The notes under the pieces: generated by a model | Seen by the model: the letters and a program-made list of their open reading frames with translations, nothing else | Database searches by the model: none | Told to the model about the DNA's origin: nothing | Shown here: positions 35,061 to 44,200 of the stretch, piece by piece | Layout of the letters: every line of letters begins with the position of its first letter | Position numbering within the stretch: position 1 is the first letter of the stretch | Translations under genes and position numbers: made by a program | Origin: Pusillimonas sp044464525 | GTDB taxonomy: Bacteria; Pseudomonadota; Gammaproteobacteria; Burkholderiales; Burkholderiaceae_B | Reading direction: 5' to 3' | Assembly (NCBI RefSeq): GCF_044464525.1 | Contig: NZ_JBIQLE010000014.1 | Span: forward strand, 1-64,000 | Length of the DNA stretch: 64,000 bases

Positions 35061-35107
35061 GGGAACGGCGAGTTCTCGTTGACGCCTCTTTAATCGGGGC
35101 ATATCAC

Positions 35108-35130
35108 AAACCCGCTTCGGCGGGTTTGCT
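35108..35130 (+). terminator. Terminator after the small-gene run
   Basis: Stem AAACCCGC/GCGGGTTT with loop TTCG, followed by GCTTT. The T-run is short. Confidence 0.65.
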
Positions 35131-35143
35131 TTGCGCGCTCGGG

Positions 35144-35398
35144 TTAGTCGCCCTTTGCGTCAGAGCGCATTCGTTTGCCGCGCCAGAATACCCATAGCCC
35201 TGCCGCGACTACAGCCCAATAGATGATGCCTTCGGCGGATACCAGCATCTCGACGAACAACGCCACGCCGCCCTGCGCGCAACCTCCTTCCCGTGCCTCT
35301 AGTGCGCACTGTAACGCTGCACGCCAGAATGCCGCCGCTATCGCTCCTACTGCAATGTTCGCTCCCACGATCATTACAAGGGCTCCAAGTCTTCGCAT
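35144..35398 (-). CDS. Small membrane protein, hypothetical
   Basis: An 84-residue protein with two hydrophobic segments (LGALVMIVGANIAVGAIAAAFW and IIYWAVVAAGLWVFW) and a basic C-terminus (RGKRMRSDAKGD). The ATG chosen sits just after GGAGGGGGAA, a strong SD; a GTG four codons upstream overlaps that SD. Inner-membrane location is likely. No family recognised. Confidence 0.6.
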   Translation of the reverse strand: MRRLGALVMIVGANIAVGAIAAAFWRAALQCALEAREGGCAQGGVALFVEMLVSAEGIIYWAVVAAGLWVFWRGKRMRSDAKGD

Positions 35399-35690
35399 TT
35401 CCCCCTCCACAGATTGCTCGTAGCGGGGGTCAGCCTATTGCGTACCTGGAGGACTGCGAGAAGGTAAGCACCCAGGTAACAAGAGATACAAAGAAAAGCT
35501 AGCTATATGCACCCCCGTGCCCCAGTATCAATACACAGAGGCAGCGCAACAACACACTTCAAATAATCCGGGCTGCCTCGTTAACACCCCTTCGCCACCG
35601 GCTTCGTCGAAGCCGATCATGATCTGCTGAGGGTACTCGGTATGGCTTTGCAGGCTCAAACTGCTTTGCCTTCGCACCCTCGGAGCTCTT

Positions 35691-35870
35691 ATGACCACAT
35701 ATCAAAGACACGACAGTATTGCCGTGCGCCCCTTGCAAGTAATGGGTATGGACTGGCCACCGCGACCACCATCCCTGATCGACGAAATCGGCCACGCCAA
35801 GAGGCGCGCGTACGTTCGTAGTCGAATCCTTCGCTTGATGAAGGAAACATACCCCAGCCTGCCCTATTGA
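35691..35870 (+). CDS. Small hypothetical protein, 59 residues
   Basis: Begins MTTYQRHDSIAVRPLQVMGM and ends MKETYPSLPY. CGGAG lies 6 bases before the ATG. The C-terminal half is basic (HAKRRAYVRSRILRLMKE), suggesting nucleic-acid contact, but nothing more can be said. The antisense frame here is a poorer candidate because it lacks an SD. Confidence 0.5.
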   Translation: MTTYQRHDSIAVRPLQVMGMDWPPRPPSLIDEIGHAKRRAYVRSRILRLMKETYPSLPY

Positions 35871-35945
35871 TCCAGAGGCGGAACGGCCCGGCAGACCCTC
35901 TGCCCTAGCTTAGCCGAACGAAGCCGTAGCCGACTCATTTTGAAA

Positions 35946-35969
35946 GGCGCGGCTGGCACGATTCGGACC
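35946..35969 (+). other. Partial copy of the tRNA-Arg 3' end (attachment-site-like)
   Basis: These 24 bases match the 3' end of the tRNA-Arg gene at 38077-38100 at 22 positions and in the same orientation, giving a direct repeat 2131 bp apart. The matched part covers the discriminator, acceptor stem and start of the T arm, the usual target of tyrosine integrases. An integrase remnant lies between the two copies. Confidence 0.65.
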
Positions 35970-35994
35970 CCACTACCTTCGTACCGCTTCTTCC

Positions 35995-36360
35995 CTACTC
36001 GATCACCCGAACAGACTTCACTTCGATTTCGGGTGGCCTGTTCCTGCCAGTATCGACCTCACCGATAAGCTCGACTTTTGTTGACTCATCGACGGACTGC
36101 CCGGCGAAGCGCTTCGCTTTTATCTCCGCAACGATCTCGCCGGTTCCGTCCGAGAAAATGTATTTCTTTTGCGCGGTTTTGCGCAACAGATTCCCCTGAA
36201 TCTGGACGTCTTGGTCATCAACTGGATTTTTGAGAATTTCAGCCACCGTCGGCTGCTCAATTTCCGAGGGCCCCGAGTATTGCGCATAAGCGGGAGCGGC
36301 CAAGATACCTGCTACCACAGCTGCGGCCAGCAAATATCGTACTTTTAGATGTGCGGACAT
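35995..36360 (-). CDS. BOF (NirD/YgiW/YdeI) family periplasmic stress protein
   Basis: A 121-residue secreted protein with a Sec signal ending in PAYA, then the bacterial OB-fold: PTVAEILKNPVDDQDVQIQGNLLRK, YIFSDGTGEIVAEI and VELIGEVD, the PF04076 pattern. Members such as YgiW and VisP respond to peroxide or envelope stress and bind small ligands or peptidoglycan-related molecules. Lies inside the tRNA-flanked segment. Confidence 0.88.
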   Translation of the reverse strand: MSAHLKVRYLLAAAVVAGILAAPAYAQYSGPSEIEQPTVAEILKNPVDDQDVQIQGNLLRKTAQKKYIFSDGTGEIVAEIKAKRFAGQSVDESTKVELIGEVDTGRNRPPEIEVKSVRVIE

Positions 36361-36683
36361 ATTCGCTCCAAAACCAGTATTTAAAGATCAACGGTAGCAG
36401 CAAATCGCCGCGCAATCCCTACAGCAAGTAACCAGGAGGAGGCTGCGGGCATGACACAGGGCATGCACGTTCCCAAGCTGGATTAGCGCCGGCCACCATC
36501 AACACGCCCACCGCCTCTGCCGAAACGGTACGCACTGGCTATCAATCGATAGCGGATGCTTAATTTACAGTGCAACAGCGCGAACCGCCAGATGCAGCTT
36601 CGAGTCTGGCCCACTAACGGGCGCCCAACTGCGGAACCGACCAGGGCAACAAACCCTGACGCCGGAGCCGTAACCGGCCACAT
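36361..36683. other. Gene-free stretch
   Basis: Between the BOF and DUF333/I78 genes, both minus strand. Open frames here lack start signals or family features. I see no repeat or RNA signature. Confidence 0.5.
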
Positions 36684-37094
36684 CTACCCGCAAGTCACGC
36701 GCTCGATCTTCCCGCTTTCGTCCACATATACATTCAAACGCTCCTGACGGTAATCCATAGTGACTGCCGAATCGGGGTTGATGATTCGCGAGAGCGTCGG
36801 CAATGTGGATTGATCAAGGCTGGATTCAAGCGTGCCAACTAAATTTTGACGGGAGTCAGCACCACATTGGCTTGCCGCCTTAAAGAGCTCCCATTCTTCA
36901 ATCTTGCTTCCATCGGGCAATTCGCACATACCGGCCAGCCCCGCCGGGGTGTTCTCTATAGTCAACTTGCCGCCAACCTGCTGGCAATACACCGAGGCTG
37001 GATTAGCCATGCCCACTTGCTGGGGTTTTTGGCTATCGGTCGCTGAGGCGCACCCGCCCAGAATAGCAAGTAGAACGATCCCTAGTTTCTGCAT
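36684..37094 (-). CDS. DUF333 / I78 peptidase-inhibitor fusion lipoprotein
   Basis: A 136-residue envelope protein. The signal MQKLGIVLLAILGGC gives a lipobox, so Cys15 should be lipidated. Residues about 28-62 form a DUF333 domain (ANPASVYCQQVGGKLTI through GMCELPDGSKIEEWELF). The C-terminal part (INPDSAVTMDYRQERLNVYVD and IERVTCG) matches the I78 serine-protease inhibitor family. Likely anchored in the outer membrane facing the periplasm. AAGGGT is upstream of the ATG; the frame runs further without homology. Confidence 0.83.
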   Translation of the reverse strand: MQKLGIVLLAILGGCASATDSQKPQQVGMANPASVYCQQVGGKLTIENTPAGLAGMCELPDGSKIEEWELFKAASQCGADSRQNLVGTLESSLDQSTLPTLSRIINPDSAVTMDYRQERLNVYVDESGKIERVTCG

Positions 37095-37134
37095 GAATGA
37101 CCCTTTGGAGTAACTGATGCAGATGAAGTTTAGC

Positions 37135-37260
37135 CTAGGTTCGGCGAACATCTTCCCATGCAACCGCCTCATCCCATTCGAACTCGGCTGCGAGGCCCAA
37201 ACTGACACCATGCTTAGCTTGGTTCTCTCTGTCTTTAGCGGAATCAAAGGTGATATCCAT
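37135..37260 (-). pseudogene. Truncated BrnT (DUF497) toxin remnant
   Basis: The 41-codon reading frame begins MDITFDSAKDRENQAKHGVS and continues LGLAAEFEWDEAVAWEDVRRT before a stop. This is the N-terminal half of the BrnT ribonuclease toxin pattern (full length about 90 residues), cut off before the catalytic C-terminal part. No BrnA antitoxin is next to it. It supports decay of a mobile segment. Confidence 0.7.
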
Positions 37261-37790
37261 CTAATTATTGCAGTTACATAAACACATCAAAGCAAGGAAT
37301 ATTTGTAGCTATAAGATTGCACTCCACGCGAGGTTTCTTTTGCCTGCCCTACTCCCTTTCTGATCTGCCCGCTCCGTTCTGAGTAGGGTTTTCCCCACCC
37401 CTTTCCCGTTCCCCGCATCCAAGAAAAAACGAAGCATCAAAGCTGAAGCAACTGAGCTGGCCCAACAATACGCGCCTAAGAAACTTAAGCGGGACGTTGA
37501 CTTTGAGCTTGAAAATCAGGCCGTACAACAAATACTAGACAACGTCCTGCGCCTGCAGACATACATCGCCATGCGACAGAGAAAGTAGCGACGGTTCGGC
37601 ATGGATTATTGCCGGAGGCTTCGAGTTCTCCGACCCCCCGAGCTGCAGGACGCATGCGGTGCGCGCCATGAGGTGGGCGCGAGACAATCTCGATGCTCGG
37701 ATCAAGCAAGAAGAACTATTCGCCGGGGAAATCCATGTCGCAGTGGATTGACAACGGCCAGCGTTACGAGCCTATGCCAAGATCGCAACG
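37261..37790. other. Gene-poor stretch with an unassigned coding fragment
   Basis: On the plus strand, 37412-37588 is open for 58 codons and reads like the end of a real charged, helical protein (KLKRDVDFELENQAVQQILD and LRLQTYIAMRQRK), but no start codon with an SD exists. I cannot assign it. The rest holds short frames without support. Confidence 0.4.
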
Positions 37791-37931
37791 CGCCCTAATA
37801 TTGAGCCAAAGCATCGGCCCGTATGGAGCATGAATAACACGGCCTGGCAAGCGGCTAGGGTGCGAGCCGTCATTCCAGACCTGCATGTCCACGATCTGCA
37901 TCACACCATCGGCATGAGGCTTCGAGCCGGA
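37791..37931 (+). pseudogene. Tyrosine-type phage integrase remnant
   Basis: The frame reads PVWSMNNTAWQAARVRA followed by DLHVHDLHHTIGMRLRAG, the box II region of phage-type tyrosine recombinases (usual form HDLRHT). The catalytic Arg is replaced by His (HDLHHT), and the C-terminal box with the nucleophilic Tyr is missing after an apparent frame loss. The N-terminal domain is also absent. Lies 145 bp from tRNA-Arg. Confidence 0.78.
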
Positions 37932-38010
37932 ATACAGCGGAATCGCAAAACCTTTTGGCAGTGTTGCGAACGGTTCAGATGCAGCGATTCCCCCAAAATT
38001 CCCCCAGGCA

Positions 38011-38047
38011 TAAAAAAACCGCTTAGGGATTGCGGCCCTAAGCGGTT
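38011..38047 (-). terminator. Terminator for the tRNA-Arg transcript
   Basis: Perfect 12-bp stem AACCGCTTAGGG/CCCTAAGCGGTT with a 7-base loop. On the minus strand it is followed by a run of seven T, 29 bp beyond the tRNA 3' end. Confidence 0.85.
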
Positions 38048-38075
38048 CTAACTAGCTGATAAGACTAGTGAATTT

Positions 38076-38152
38076 TGGCGCGGCTGGCAGGATTCGAACC
38101 CACGACCCCTTGGTTCGTAGCCAAGTACTCTATCCAACTGAGCTACAGCCGC
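38076..38152 (-). tRNA. tRNA-Arg (anticodon ACG)
   Basis: A 77-base gene with encoded CCA. The acceptor stem GCGGCTG/CAGCCGC pairs perfectly. The anticodon stem-loop is CTTGG-CTACGAA-CCAAG, giving anticodon ACG (read as ICG). The D arm (GCTC..GAGT) and T loop TTCGAAT are standard. Its 3' end is partly duplicated at 35946-35969. Confidence 0.97.
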
Positions 38153-38244
38153 CAAAGAAGCGAAACTATAACACAATTTTATTTCGATGTCCTGCCACCG
38201 CGCAGCCATCGCGCGGGCTATCTCCTTTTGACTACAATTCCTGC

Positions 38245-39210
38245 ATGAAAGCGTATTCCTGTGATTACTACTGGGTTGAATCCCGGATCAGCGGCTATTT
38301 GGCCGAATGGCGGCTAGCCGGTTTCGACGCCGTGGTGGCCATTGCACGTGGCGGGTTGGCGCCGGGGGTAATGGCGTCCACAGCGCTTGGCCTCCCGCTC
38401 TATGCATTAAGTTACGATCGCGCCGGCAGGCGCGTATCGTGGTTTACGCGACAAGCTCCGCAGGCTGGCTCGCGGGTGTTGCTGGTGGAAGACATCGCCG
38501 GCCGAGGCACCACGCTTTCGGACAGCATCGAATTCCTGCGCGGCCAAGGGTTCACAATATCGGTCTTCACACTCGCCTGGGATACCCAGTCTCGCGTCGT
38601 GCCGGACTATGGCTTTCAAGTTCCGGCAGGCTATCGCGCATGGTTCCCTTGGGAACGCGAATCGATCACAGATGCCTTTGGCGCCACTGGCAATCGGCCC
38701 AGCCAGGCCGAACACGAGTATGCTTCCTGGGCCATGGACTTGGACGGCATTTTGCTGCCCGACATTCCGGAAGACGATTATCTACATGATCTAGAGGCTG
38801 CCCTGCTGCGACGCGATGCGTTGGAACCGCACGCGATGCTGCCCAATCGCGACCTGCGCGACCTGCCCATCATCACAGGCCGGCCAGAGCAAGACAGAGC
38901 TCGCACACAAGCCTGGCTGGACCGCCATGGTTTCACGGGCCGGCTGATCATGCGAGACGAGACACGCTACACGGCTCCGGAAACGGCGCTGCACAAAGCG
39001 CAGGCCATCATGGAGCAGCGCTATACGCACTTTATCGAAAGCGACGCCATTCAAGCACTGGAAATAGCCAGTCACGCCAAGGTGGCGCGAGTGCTGTGGT
39101 GGAACGGTTCGCGCGCCATGGCCGTGTATGCGCACGAAGCTCCCGAGATGGCGGGTGACGCCCACAACCTTCAATACATCGGTGATACGGCGCCGAGCAC
39201 TAATCTATAA
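38245..39210 (+). CDS. Phosphoribosyltransferase with C-terminal HAD-like domain
   Basis: A 321-residue two-part protein. The N-terminal half is a type I phosphoribosyltransferase fold: VVAIARGGLAPGVMAS and the PRPP loop VLLVEDIAGRGTTLSD. The second half begins WAMDLDGILLPDIPEDD, a HAD-type DxDG motif near residue 170, and continues with a conserved-looking PIITGRPEQDRARTQAWLD and HFIESDA, also HAD-like (phosphatase-type motif II to IV). Role unknown; a nucleoside/base salvage or PRPP-linked phosphatase pair is an inference. Start ATG taken where homology begins. Confidence 0.8.
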   Translation: MKAYSCDYYWVESRISGYLAEWRLAGFDAVVAIARGGLAPGVMASTALGLPLYALSYDRAGRRVSWFTRQAPQAGSRVLLVEDIAGRGTTLSDSIEFLRGQGFTISVFTLAWDTQSRVVPDYGFQVPAGYRAWFPWERESITDAFGATGNRPSQAEHEYASWAMDLDGILLPDIPEDDYLHDLEAALLRRDALEPHAMLPNRDLRDLPIITGRPEQDRARTQAWLDRHGFTGRLIMRDETRYTAPETALHKAQAIMEQRYTHFIESDAIQALEIASHAKVARVLWWNGSRAMAVYAHEAPEMAGDAHNLQYIGDTAPSTNL

Positions 39211-39303
39211 TCGCCTGGCTGCGTAGAGTTTGGTCGCCAGACAGGCTTGCCTGCCCACGCGCCACCGGCCAACCCATTGTGCACGACCACACCGGAGAAC
39301 GCC

Positions 39304-40479
39304 TTGTCCCGCCTTGCCCACGCAACCTGCATTGAAGATCTCCGCCGGATGGCTCAGCGGCGGATGCCGCGTATGTTCTATGACTACGTGGCGTCGGGTT
39401 CATGGACGGAAAGCACCTATCGCGACAATGTGAACGACTTCCAGCGCCTGAAGTTCAGGCAGCGGGTGGCCGTGGACATCCAGTCGCGGAACCTGCGCAG
39501 CACCATGATCGGGATGGAAGTGGGCTTGCCGGTGGCGCTTGCGCCGACAGGCCTGACCGGGATGGTGTGCGGCGACGGCGAGATCCTTGCCGCGCGCGCT
39601 GCAGAACGCTTCGGCGTGCCCTTCACCTTGTCCACCATGAGCATCTGCGCCATTGAAGACGTTGCGGCCCATACATCGCGACCCTTCTGGTTCCAGCTGT
39701 ATGTCATGCGCGACCGCGACTTCATGCGCCGCTTGATCAATCGCGCCAAGGCGGCGGGATGCTCAGCGCTGGTCCTGACTCTTGATCTTCAAGTAATGGG
39801 GCAACGCCATAAAGACATCAAGAACGGCCTTACCGCGCCGCCCAGGCCCACACTTCGCAATTTGTTGAATCTCGCCACCAAGCCGCACTGGTGCTGGTCC
39901 TTGTCACGCACTCGGCGACGCGGCTTCGGCAATATTCTTGGCCACGTCGAGGGGATAAGCGATATGTCGTCGCTGGCCTCATGGACGGCAGAGCAGTTCG
40001 ACCCAGCACTATGTTGGGAAGACATTGCATGGATCAAAGAGGCCTGGGGCGGGAAGCTGGTGGTCAAGGGAATCATGGATGCGGAAGACGCGCGCCAAGC
40101 TGTCGCCTGCGGTGCCGATGCGCTGATCGTGTCGAATCACGGCGGCCGGCAGCTGGATGGGGCTCCGTCGTCTATCGCCGCTCTTCCCCATATTGTTCAA
40201 GCAGTGGGCGACGACATCGAAGTATGGTTCGACGGCGGCATACGATCCGGGCAGGACGTGCTGCGCGCCGTCGCGTTAGGCGCGCGGGGCACCTTCATTG
40301 GGCGTGCCTTTCTTTACGGGCTGGGCGCCGCAGGCCAGGCGGGCGTAGAACGTGCACTTGAAATCATCACCAAGGAACTGGACATCAGCATGGCCTTCTG
40401 CGGCCGAACCGACATCGGCGGCGTCGACCGCTCGATACTGCTTAACCCGCAGATTTTCGACGATCTGACGACACTCTAG
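39304..40479 (+). CDS. FMN-dependent alpha-hydroxy-acid dehydrogenase (LldD family)
   Basis: Oxidises an (S)-2-hydroxy acid such as L-lactate, glycolate or mandelate with FMN at the inner membrane. The TIM-barrel features include YDYVASGSWTE, ALAPTGLTGM, the catalytic block VSNHGGRQLDG and VWFDGGIRSGQDVLRAVALGARGTFIGRAFLYGLGAAG. A TTG start with CGGAGA upstream gives MSRLAHATC and 391 residues; an ATG 57 bases upstream is possible. A GlcG/HbpS gene follows 114 bp later. Substrate uncertain. Confidence 0.88.
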   Translation: MSRLAHATCIEDLRRMAQRRMPRMFYDYVASGSWTESTYRDNVNDFQRLKFRQRVAVDIQSRNLRSTMIGMEVGLPVALAPTGLTGMVCGDGEILAARAAERFGVPFTLSTMSICAIEDVAAHTSRPFWFQLYVMRDRDFMRRLINRAKAAGCSALVLTLDLQVMGQRHKDIKNGLTAPPRPTLRNLLNLATKPHWCWSLSRTRRRGFGNILGHVEGISDMSSLASWTAEQFDPALCWEDIAWIKEAWGGKLVVKGIMDAEDARQAVACGADALIVSNHGGRQLDGAPSSIAALPHIVQAVGDDIEVWFDGGIRSGQDVLRAVALGARGTFIGRAFLYGLGAAGQAGVERALEIITKELDISMAFCGRTDIGGVDRSILLNPQIFDDLTTL

Positions 40480-40593
40480 AAGTGCCGCAGCGCAGATCCA
40501 AGACTTGCGCTGCCTTTGGCTTGCTACGTTGCCTTTGGCTTACTATCTAGAGCTTGCACCTATTTCTCGTACATTCCACATCAAGGAGGCATC

Positions 40594-41019
40594 GTGTCCC
40601 AGCTTAGCAGTCAACAAGCCCTTACCCTCATCGGCGCAGCATTCAAGGCGGCGCGCAAGGAGAACTACAAGCCCATGGGCGTGGTGGTGGTCGACGCGGC
40701 AGGTCAAGTCGTAGCCAGCGCACGCGAAGACGGCGCCACAGCTCTAAGGCTGGATATCGCGCTGGGCAAAACGGGCGCCTCGATCGGCATGGGCGTCAAC
40801 AGCCGCGCACTCGTACAGCGCGCAGCAGACATGCCCGTGTTCTTTACGGCCATCTCTGCCTCCGCTCAGCAAAAATTCATCCCGCAAACCGGCGCGGTGC
40901 TTATCCTTGACGAACAAGGCACGATCGTCGGCGCGGCCGGCGCCTCGGGCGGCACCGGCGACCAAGACGAAGAAATCGTCATGGCCGGCATCGCGGCGGC
41001 GGGGTTGAAGCATTCCTGA
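40594..41019 (+). CDS. GlcG/HbpS family haem-binding-like protein
   Basis: A 141-residue single-domain protein of PF03928. Key blocks are GVVVVDAAGQVVASAREDGA and TGAVLILDEQGTIVGAAGASGGTGDQDEEIVMAGI. GTG start with a near-perfect SD AAGGAGG. GlcG genes are often found beside glycolate and other hydroxy-acid oxidase genes, as here. No signal sequence, so cytosolic. Molecular role unproven. Confidence 0.88.
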   Translation: MSQLSSQQALTLIGAAFKAARKENYKPMGVVVVDAAGQVVASAREDGATALRLDIALGKTGASIGMGVNSRALVQRAADMPVFFTAISASAQQKFIPQTGAVLILDEQGTIVGAAGASGGTGDQDEEIVMAGIAAAGLKHS

Positions 41020-41089
41020 CAAGGCAAGCGCATCGCCCGTGAAACTCAAGGCGGCGGAAGTCGACGCGCCAGACAGATATTTCGATATA

Positions 41090-41122
41090 TTTAGTTTCAA
41101 TTTGCCGTTCATTGAAACTAAA
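41090..41122. promoter_or_regulatory. Perfect 12-bp inverted repeat upstream of the autotransporter
   Basis: TTTAGTTTCAAT and ATTGAAACTAAA are exact complements around a 9-base spacer, about 90 bp before the autotransporter start. No T-run follows, so an operator is more likely than a terminator. Confidence 0.55.
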
Positions 41123-41214
41123 GATTAGAATGCCGGTTGGCCTTCAAACCGCCGGCAGGGTTCACGACGCGGCTTAGCGTGCCACGGCCGGCCATTCCCC
41201 ATCACTGTGATGCC

Positions 41215-44200
41215 ATGACCGGACTCGCTCGTTTTTCCCGGCAGCGCCTCGCCCGCGCCTTGCTTTGCGCCGCCGCCCTGCTTCCCGCCACAGCCTTCGC
41301 CGTCGATATACGGCCCGTCGTCGCCCCCGACGGCCGGACAATGTTCGAACTGCATTTCCTGCAAAGCGCCGACTATCCCGCCGAATACCGGCCAAGTTGG
41401 TACTTGTCGGAAAGCCAGAAGGCGCGCATGGTCGAAACCATGGAGCGCTGGGCGCAAACCCTGCGCACGCCCGGCGACGCCCGCACCGGCATCATCGAAG
41501 TCGCAACTGTGGACGCGCCCACGGCCTACGCCAGCTCGGATTCCATCATCAGCGAGCGCGGCCTGATCACACGCCTGCAAGCCGCGCTGCAAGGCGAGCC
41601 GGACGACCCCGGCTTTGCGCCGGACGATGCCCATGCGTCGATTGTCCTGGGCACTTATCCGATAGACCAGGGCTTGCATGAGCCATCGCAGCAGCCCATC
41701 CAGGCGACGGGCTTCGACCTGGCGACCATTGCCTTCCATGAACTGGCACATGGCTTGGGCCTTATCTCTCAAATCAGCGCCAGCCGTGACGGCTCGGGGT
41801 CTCACCCGACCCAGCCTGTCTTCAAGAGCCAGCCAAGCCTTTGGAACAGCATGCTGCGCGACGACCACGGCCGGCCCGGCCAGCCCGGCGCACCCGTTCT
41901 GTGCGCCGCCTGCGACACGCCGATACAAGAAGGGGCGTTCGACGTGCGCCAGAACCGCGGCTACCTGACTGGCCCTCACATCAATGAAGTGCTGGGCGAT
42001 GCACTGCCCGGCATCCCGGTAAGCATGCTCTACCCCAACGGCTCGCTCGATTCAGACAACATGAGCCATCTCGAGCTGGCAAACAGCCTGATGAGCCACC
42101 AGTACTTTCGCAACTACACGGGTTTCATGGAAGCGGAGCTGGCACTGATGCAGGATCTCGGCTACGACCTCGATCGCCGGCGGCTGTATGGCCGCTCCGT
42201 TTATGGCAGCGGGCTTGCTCTGGACAACTCTCATGGTTTCCATGCGCGCAACCCCGAGGGCACCGCATACCTGCCCGGCACCTACAGCACCGCCACACTG
42301 GGCATGGGCCTGCATGTCTACGGCAGCCGCAACCGCATCACGCAATCGGCCGACCTGCTCACGCAAGGCGGGGGCGCGGTGGGAATCCGCATCGATGGCC
42401 GAGAGAACCACATCACCATTCCCGCCGGCGTAAAGGTGCATGGCGATGGGCGCCATGGGTCCGGCGTCCAGTTCGCGTACGGCCGCGATCACACTCTCGC
42501 GACGGCCGGCGACATTCGGGCTTCGGGTGAGAACGGCGTGGGCATCCGCATCGATTTCGGCAACAACGCCTTCAGCAACGAGCGCATGGTTCGCGGTTCG
42601 TATTTGCTGTGCGACGGCAACATAGACACTGATCCCTGCCTGTCGCCTTGGCAGAGCAATCAGCCGATTCCCGACGAACTGACCGGCCCGCTGGTCAGCC
42701 GGCTTGACGTCACCGGCGCCGTGGCGGGACGGCACGCGGCTATTGCCGCCTCGGCCACCGGGCTGGTCGGCGACATACATCTGATGCGCGGCGCCCGTAT
42801 CGAGGGCGACATCCGCTCGGACTACAGCCAACTGGACGAACAGGGCCGCCTGCGGCTGACCCGCCTCACGCTGGGCCGCATGCCCGACGCGCACGGACGC
42901 GCCACGGACGCGGCCGACCCGGCTTTCCGTTTTCACTATGCTCATCATCTGACCGGCGACAACCTGTCGCTGCGGCTGGCCGGAGGCTTGTCCGTGCTGG
43001 ACGGCCGGCACACGGTGCACGACGTACGCGTCGAGCCGGACGCGGCCTTGGCCGGCATAGGGTACTACCGCATCACCGGCCCCGATCAGGCTTTCGTCAA
43101 CGACGGCCTGGTGCTGCCGGGCAACCGCCACGCTCCGCTGCGCATCCAGGGCGACTATCGCCAGGATGCGGGCGCCACTCTGGCCGCCGACTTCGACCGC
43201 CAAGGCCTGCATAATGCGCTGGTGGTGGAAGGCACGGCCACGCTCGACGGCACATTGGCGCTGCGCGCCCTTCCCGACTGGTACGAACCAGGTTGGCAAC
43301 TGGATGCCGAGCCGGTCTTGCAGGCCCAGGCTACGCAAGGCTGGTATGCCCGCACCATGGTGGACTTGCCCTCGCCCACGCTGCGGGCACACCTGGATGC
43401 CGCCGGAACCGGCCTTCGGCTGTCGCGCGCCGACGATGCCTATACCCGGCTTGGATACACGGCGGCCGCTCTTGGCGTCGGCGCCGCCCTGGATCATATT
43501 GTGACGAACGCCCCTGAGTCCATGCAGGGCCTGTATCGCCAAGTGGATTTCTCGTCGGCCGACGGCTTCGAAGCCGCCAACATGCTGGCGCAGATGGCGC
43601 CCACGCCTTACGCAGCCTGGGCCGCCAGCCAGTTCGACGCCATGCGGCTGACAAGTGACGCGTTGACGCGCCAGCAGAACTTGGCGGCCACCGTGGACAG
43701 GCCCGGCTGGAACGTCATCGCTCTGCCATTCGCAAACCATGCGCGTCGACGTCTGGATGACGACAGCGCATTTCGCCATTATGGCCATGGCCTGCTGATT
43801 GGCGCGGAACACACCTCCGCCAACACGCCCTGGACGTTCGGCGCGCACGCTGTGTTTTTCGAACAGAAGCTCAAGCTGGACAGCCCTCTTGTCAGTAGCG
43901 GCCGCAGCGAGCAATGGCAATTGGGTTTGCACAGCCGCTATGTTCCGAACAGCCGCAAAGGTGTTTACATGCTGGCCCAGATACGCGCCGGCGCCGCGCA
44001 CTCCCGGGTTGATCGGACAGTCGCATCCACACATTGGCAAGGCTCGTCCCAAGCCCGCTGGACCGCTCGCAGCTTCCAGGCACAGGCCACGGCGGGCTAT
44101 CAATGGGCTTTGTCACCAGGAACAAGTGTGGGGCCTGTGGCCGTACTGGACTATGCCTGGCTGCGCCAGCCCAGCCTGGTCGAGTCGGGCGATTACGGCG

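Noticed and set aside
36556..36747. Open frame of 63 codons in the gap after the BOF gene
   Set aside because: No SD, no domain, and it runs into the DUF333/I78 gene on the other strand.
42052..44103. A 683-codon open frame antisense to the autotransporter gene
   Set aside because: High-GC shadow frame; the sense protein has signal, metalloprotease motif and barrel, while the antisense product has no recognisable domain or SD.
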